Positions 5,636 through 9,059 of a DNA stretch of 9,059 nucleotides are shown here, one piece after another. The stretch comes from Fluviibacter sp039805865. Its GTDB lineage: Bacteria > Pseudomonadota > Gammaproteobacteria > Burkholderiales > Rhodocyclaceae. Numbering within the stretch: position 1 is the first letter of the stretch; each line of letters starts with the position of its first letter. The notes beneath the pieces are model-generated. The model saw only the letters and a list, made by a program, of their open reading frames with translations, had not been told where the DNA came from and ran no database searches. Location: the NCBI GenBank assembly GCA_039805865.1, contig JBDLTI010000064.1, forward strand, positions 1 through 9,059, in the 5' to 3' direction. A program made the position numbers and the translations under genes.

Positions 5636-6823
5636 ATGACCCTGCACAAGCGCCACACCCTTTCCGCCATTGCCCTGTTGCTTGCCACGCTTGGCTTAAC
5701 CGCATGCGGCAATAAAGATAACGCCCCTGCCGCCACCGGCGAAGTGACCATCAAGATCGGCCATGCCGCACCGCTCACCGGGCCACAGGCGCATCTGGGT
5801 AAAGACAATGAAAACGGCGCAGTCATGGCGATCGATGAACTCAACAGCCGCGGCCTCAGCATCGGTGGGAACAAAGTGAAGTTTGTACTGATCTCGGAAG
5901 ACGATCAGGCTGACCCCAAAGCTGGCACCACAGTGGCTCAGAAATTCGTCGACCAGAAGGTCAATGGCGTTGTCGGCCATCTGAATTCCGGCACTACCAT
6001 CCCGGCATCGCGCATTTATTCCGAAGGTGGCATTCCTCAGATCTCTGGTTCTGCAACGAACCCTACCTACACACAACAAGGCTTCAAGACGGCTTTCCGG
6101 GTTTTCGCGAATGACGTTCACCAAGGACAAGCCCTGGCTCAGTTCGCCACTAAAACACTCAAGGCAAAAACCATCGCCATTGTGGATGACCGCACGGCCT
6201 ATGGCCAAGGCCTGGCTGATGAGTTCAAGAAAGCCGTAGAAGCTGGTGGCGCCAAGATCGTTGCCCAGGAATTTACCACCGACAAGGCCACCGATTTCAA
6301 GGCGATCCTGACCAAGATCAAGGCAACCAATCCGGATGTACTGTTCTTCAGTTCCATGGATGCCCAGGGTGGTCCTGCGCTCAAACAGGCGCGAGAACTG
6401 GGTCTCAAGGCAACCTTCCTGATTGGCGATGGCGGTTGTACACCTGAGTTCATCAAACTGGCCGGTAACGCCGCCGATGGTCAATACTGTTCACTGCCTG
6501 GCGTCCCACTAGAAAAAATGCCTGGCGGCACGGTATTCAAAGACAAGTATCAGAAACGTTACAACCAGCAGATTCAGCTTTACGCACCGTACGTCTATGA
6601 CGCAGTGATGGTGATGGCTGACTCGATGCAACGTGCCAATTCGGCAGAGCCTGCCAAATATCTACCGGAAGTGGGCAAGAGCCAGTATCAGGGCGTTACC
6701 GCCAAAGTCGTGTTTGATGCCAATGGCGACCTGGCTACGCCAGCCGTATCGATCTACCAGGACAAGGGCGGCAGCTGGTCTTATGTAGAAACCGTTGAAG
6801 CCTCGGCAAAAGTGGCCAAATAA
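5636..6823 (+). CDS. livK: Branched-chain amino-acid-type ABC transporter substrate-binding lipoprotein (LivK/LivJ family)
   Basis: The 395-residue product is the solute receptor for the permease encoded next. Residues 1-24 form a lipoprotein signal with lipobox LTAC, so Cys24 should be lipidated; a low-complexity linker follows. The mature part has the type I periplasmic-binding fold of the Leu/Ile/Val-receptor family: IKIGHAAPLTGP at 39-50, an ISEDDQADPKAG block at 86-97, a GVVGHLNSGTT loop at 111-121, and AIVDDRTAYGQGLADEF at 181-197. Cys268 and Cys285 could form a disulfide. The start has GGAG seven bases upstream (5626-5629). Proteobacterial LivK/LivJ are typically soluble, so the lipid anchor is a variation. 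The ligand is not fixed by sequence: leucine, isoleucine or valine is the default, but the family also binds other amino acids, amides and urea. Confidence 0.93.
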   Translation: MTLHKRHTLSAIALLLATLGLTACGNKDNAPAATGEVTIKIGHAAPLTGPQAHLGKDNENGAVMAIDELNSRGLSIGGNKVKFVLISEDDQADPKAGTTVAQKFVDQKVNGVVGHLNSGTTIPASRIYSEGGIPQISGSATNPTYTQQGFKTAFRVFANDVHQGQALAQFATKTLKAKTIAIVDDRTAYGQGLADEFKKAVEAGGAKIVAQEFTTDKATDFKAILTKIKATNPDVLFFSSMDAQGGPALKQARELGLKATFLIGDGGCTPEFIKLAGNAADGQYCSLPGVPLEKMPGGTVFKDKYQKRYNQQIQLYAPYVYDAVMVMADSMQRANSAEPAKYLPEVGKSQYQGVTAKVVFDANGDLATPAVSIYQDKGGSWSYVETVEASAKVAK

Positions 6824-6840
6824 TCACGCAAGGGAACGAC

Positions 6841-6871
6841 ATTGCCCGGCCAGCTGGTCGGGCAATTTTTT
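6841..6871 (+). terminator. Intrinsic terminator (attenuator) between the binding-protein gene and livH
   Basis: ATTGCCCG (6841-6848) pairs perfectly with CGGGCAAT (6859-6866); a G-T wobble and CC/GG pairs extend the stem to a four-base loop. T runs from 6866 to 6871. It begins 17 bases after the binding-protein stop and ends five bases before the livH ATG. Partial read-through here would make more binding protein than permease, a common arrangement in ABC importer operons. Confidence 0.88.
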
Positions 6872-6876
6872 GAGCC

Positions 6877-7800
6877 ATGGATATATTTCTCCAGCAGATC
6901 ATTAACGGCGTAGTGCTCGGTAGCATTTATGCACTCGTAGCGTTGGGCTACACCATGGTCTATGGCATTCTTGGCCTAATTAACTTCGCCCACGGCGAAG
7001 TCGTGATGATCGGTGCACTCGTCAGCTATAGCGTTATGACGGCACTGCTTCCCAGCGGCATGCCACCCGTTCTACTCGCTTTAATTTCTGTACTGGTGGC
7101 CGCGCCGGTTTGCATGGCATTAGCCTGGGGCATTGAGCGCTATGCGTATCGCCCGTTACGGCACGCCCCCAAGCTAGCGCCACTGATTAGCGCCATTGGT
7201 GTATCAATTCTGCTGCAGAATCTAGCCATGATGATCTGGGGTCGTAGCTATCATGCCTTCCCGGACATTCTGCCAGCAATTCACTTCGACATCGGCGGCG
7301 CGCAAATTACCCTGCTACAAACGGTCACGATTGGCCTCGCTGCGCTCACCATGGCTATTCTGTCCTGGATGATCCAGCGCACGACGCTGGGCCAGGCGAT
7401 GCGAGCTACCGCAGAAAACCCTGCCATTGCCGAGCTAATGGGCATTCCGGTGAACCGGATCATTACGCTTACCTTCATTATCGGTGCCGCACTGGCTGCA
7501 CTGGCCGGCCTGATGGTCGGTGCCAATTATTCCGTCGCACACTATTACATGGGCTTCATGCTTGGCCTCAAGGCATTTACAGCGGCAGTACTGGGCGGCA
7601 TCGGCAACATCACCGGCGCCATGCTCGGTGGCCTCTTGCTGGGTCTGATCGAATCACTGGGTGCAGGCTATATCGAAGATCTCACCGGTGGTTTCCTCGG
7701 CTCCAACTACCAGGATATTTTTGCCTTCCTCGTCCTAATTGGCGTACTCGTGTTCAGACCCGGTGGTCTGATGGGCGAACGCGTCTCCGAGCGCGCATAA
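6877..7800 (+). CDS. livH: Branched-chain amino-acid ABC transporter permease LivH
   Basis: This inner-membrane subunit forms half of the translocation pore with LivM. The 307-residue product is almost wholly hydrophobic, with about eight membrane segments. The N-terminus MDIFLQQIINGVVLGSIYAL and the following GYTMVYGILGLINFAHGE (24-41) are characteristic of LivH. The cytoplasmic coupling loop that contacts the ATPases is AMRATAENPAIAELMGI at 174-190. The end carries the usual VFRPGGLMGE (292-301). The ATG at 6877 must be the start, because an in-frame TGA lies at 6871-6873 and the family N-terminus begins there. It has no clear Shine-Dalgarno: the bases where one should be are the T-run of the preceding terminator, so translation may be weak. 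livM follows after 10 bases. Confidence 0.96.
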   Translation: MDIFLQQIINGVVLGSIYALVALGYTMVYGILGLINFAHGEVVMIGALVSYSVMTALLPSGMPPVLLALISVLVAAPVCMALAWGIERYAYRPLRHAPKLAPLISAIGVSILLQNLAMMIWGRSYHAFPDILPAIHFDIGGAQITLLQTVTIGLAALTMAILSWMIQRTTLGQAMRATAENPAIAELMGIPVNRIITLTFIIGAALAALAGLMVGANYSVAHYYMGFMLGLKAFTAAVLGGIGNITGAMLGGLLLGLIESLGAGYIEDLTGGFLGSNYQDIFAFLVLIGVLVFRPGGLMGERVSERA

Positions 7801-7810
7801 GGACAGCCCC

Positions 7811-8947
7811 ATGAAAATGACTGCCCGTTTTTTTGCCCGACTCACCCGCCATCCGAATGATAACCGTGTTCATTGGCTCGCCTGGGCCCTACTCGGCCTG
7901 TTGCTCGCGAGCCTACCCTGGTTAGTTGCCGCAGGGTTTGGCAATACGTGGCTGCGCATTCTGAACTTTGCACTGCTTTATGTGATGCTGGCACTCGGCC
8001 TCAACATCGTTGTCGGCTTTGCCGGCCTGCTCGATATGGGCTACATCGCGTTCTATGCCGTGGGTGCTTATCTCTGGGCGCTACTGGCGAGTCCGCAATT
8101 CGGTCTGCATTGGCCCCTATGGGCTATTTTGCCCATAGGGGCCGGTGTCGCCGGTCTATTTGGTGTGATGCTGGGCGCACCGACCCTGAAACTACGAGGT
8201 GACTACCTCGCGATTGTGACCCTGGGCTTTGGCGAAATCATTCGGATCTTTCTGAACAACCTCAACGCCCCCGTTAACATCACCAACGGGCCGCAGGGTA
8301 TCTCGGCAATTGACGCGGTGCACTTCGGCAACGTCTCGCTGGCACGTCCGCTGGATCTTGGCTTTATCACCCTGCCACCACTCGTAAGCTACTACTATCT
8401 GTTCTTAGTGGCCGCACTCCTTATCATCGGCATCGCTATTCGCCTGGAGCGCTCACGTGTTGGCCGCGCCTGGGCCGCCATTCGTGAAGATGAAGTGGCT
8501 GCCAAGGCCTGTGGCATTAACACGCGTAACGTCAAACTCCTGGCGTTTGCCATGGGCGCTACCTTTGGCGGCGTGGCGGGCGGTCTCTTTGCGGGCTTCC
8601 AGCAATTCGTGAGCCCGGAATCCTTCGGTCTCCTCGAATCAGTCATGGTGCTTTGCATGGTGGTACTGGGTGGCATGGGTCATATTCCCGGCGTTATCTT
8701 TGGTGCACTGCTGCTCACCGTACTGCCCGAGTTCTTCCGGCAGATCGCGGGACCTGTGCAACAAAGCCTATTTGGTAGCGTACTGGTTGACCCCGAAAGC
8801 CTGCGGATGCTCTTGTTCGGCCTGGCGCTGGTGCTTGTGATGCGCTACCGCCCCAGCGGTCTCTGGCCATCCCCACAGCGCCGCCGTGAAATCGAAGATG
8901 TGCAGCGGGCTGATGCACCTCAAGATGTCCCCGTGAGTCCGATGTGA
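7811..8947 (+). CDS. livM: Branched-chain amino-acid ABC transporter permease LivM
   Basis: This is the second inner-membrane permease subunit, partner of LivH. The product has 378 residues, within the LivM range though shorter than the E. coli protein. Features in order: a polar N-terminus (1-20), a first hydrophobic pair (about 22-42 and 48-72), GLLDMGYIAFYAVGAY at 72-87, TLKLRGDYLAIVTLGFGEI at 125-143 (the best LivM signature), the ATPase-coupling loop AWAAIREDEVAAKACGI at 220-236, late helices to about 345, and a charged proline-rich tail. AAGGA (7799-7803) overlaps the livH stop codon and sits seven bases before the ATG, suggesting coupled translation. Codons 101-111 contain a perfect 13-bp inverted repeat, listed separately, yet the encoded residues look normal for the family. 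Confidence 0.96.
   Translation: MKMTARFFARLTRHPNDNRVHWLAWALLGLLLASLPWLVAAGFGNTWLRILNFALLYVMLALGLNIVVGFAGLLDMGYIAFYAVGAYLWALLASPQFGLHWPLWAILPIGAGVAGLFGVMLGAPTLKLRGDYLAIVTLGFGEIIRIFLNNLNAPVNITNGPQGISAIDAVHFGNVSLARPLDLGFITLPPLVSYYYLFLVAALLIIGIAIRLERSRVGRAWAAIREDEVAAKACGINTRNVKLLAFAMGATFGGVAGGLFAGFQQFVSPESFGLLESVMVLCMVVLGGMGHIPGVIFGALLLTVLPEFFRQIAGPVQQSLFGSVLVDPESLRMLLFGLALVLVMRYRPSGLWPSPQRRREIEDVQRADAPQDVPVSPM
8112..8143 (+). repeat. Perfect 13-bp inverted repeat inside livM
   Basis: GGCCCCTATGGGC (8112-8124) is the exact reverse complement of GCCCATAGGGGCC (8131-8143), with the six-base loop TATTTT. It encodes WPLWAILPIGA (LivM residues 101-111), at a membrane segment edge. In mRNA it would form a very stable hairpin. 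No T-run follows, so it is not a standard terminator. The arms are seen directly; a function is not known. Confidence 0.9.
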
Positions 8948-8957
8948 GAGGCGCCCG

Positions 8958-9059
8958 ATGAAACAGGTACTGCTCCGCGCTGAACACATCAGCAAATCCT
9001 TCGGCGGTGTTCAGGCGCTCAAGGATATTTCGCTCACACTGAATGCCGGTGAAGTCTAT
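8958..9059 (+). CDS. livG: Branched-chain amino-acid ABC transporter ATP-binding protein LivG, N-terminal part
   Basis: Only the first 34 codons are in the window. The sequence from residue 8, AEHISKSFGGVQALKDISLT, is the usual opening of an ABC ATPase. The FGGVQAL segment, with the A-loop aromatic Phe15, is typical of LivG rather than LivF, and order after livM supports that. The Walker A motif would begin just beyond the right edge, so ATP-binding residues cannot be checked. AGAGG (8947-8951) lies six bases before the ATG and touches the livM stop (8945-8947), so the gene is tightly linked to livM. LivG would pair with LivF, presumably encoded next, to power import. Confidence 0.9.
   Translation, partial: MKQVLLRAEHISKSFGGVQALKDISLTLNAGEVY

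Noticed and set aside
8112..8143. livM inverted repeat as a terminator
   Set aside because: It lies in the middle of an intact reading frame, and its 3' arm is followed by GC-rich coding sequence with no T-run.

Overview
The window looks like chromosomal housekeeping DNA from a Betaproteobacterium. A Neisseriales-like relative is a reasonable guess but is not proven. The main grounds are a clear S-adenosylhomocysteine (SAH) riboswitch in front of an ahcY - small membrane protein - metF cluster, a long bacterial-type AhcY, a c5-type cytochrome, and a lipid A-type acyltransferase divergent from metK. I see no prophage, insertion sequence, CRISPR array, tRNA or rRNA.

Layout. (1) Positions 1-814, minus strand: the N-terminal 271 residues of an LpxL/HtrB-family acyltransferase that runs off the left edge. 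(2) Positions 815-1033: a divergent regulatory region with overlapping candidate promoters and an unusually long, hairpin-rich metK leader. (3) Positions 1034-2250: metK and its intrinsic terminator. (4) Positions 2262-2458: an extended -10 promoter, the SAH riboswitch, a strong downstream hairpin and a possible 24-codon upstream ORF. (5) Positions 2459-5097: ahcY, a four-helix 'phage holin 4_2' family protein, and metF, closely spaced and co-directional. (6) Positions 5149-5599: a single-gene unit for a periplasmic cytochrome c5-like protein with its own promoter and terminator. (7) Positions 5636-9059: a branched-chain amino-acid-type ABC transporter operon: a lipoprotein binding protein, then a terminator hairpin, livH, livM and the first 34 codons of livG, which runs off the right edge.

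How the genes work together. MetK makes S-adenosylmethionine (SAM). Methyltransferases turn SAM into SAH. AhcY hydrolyses SAH to homocysteine and adenosine. MetF supplies 5-methyltetrahydrofolate for remethylating homocysteine to methionine; the methionine synthase is not in this window. The SAH riboswitch would raise expression of ahcY, and probably of the two genes behind it, when SAH accumulates. The liv genes form a separate uptake system, and the hairpin after the binding-protein gene probably keeps that protein in excess over the membrane subunits.

The known core is ordinary. The points most worth a second look are the uncharacterised membrane protein inside the SAH-controlled operon, the structured metK leader, the region between riboswitch and ahcY start (a sequestered Shine-Dalgarno-like motif and an upstream ORF overlapping the ahcY start), the terminator that occupies the livH ribosome-binding region, and a perfect 13-bp inverted repeat inside livM. 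I did not find a convincing wholly new system.
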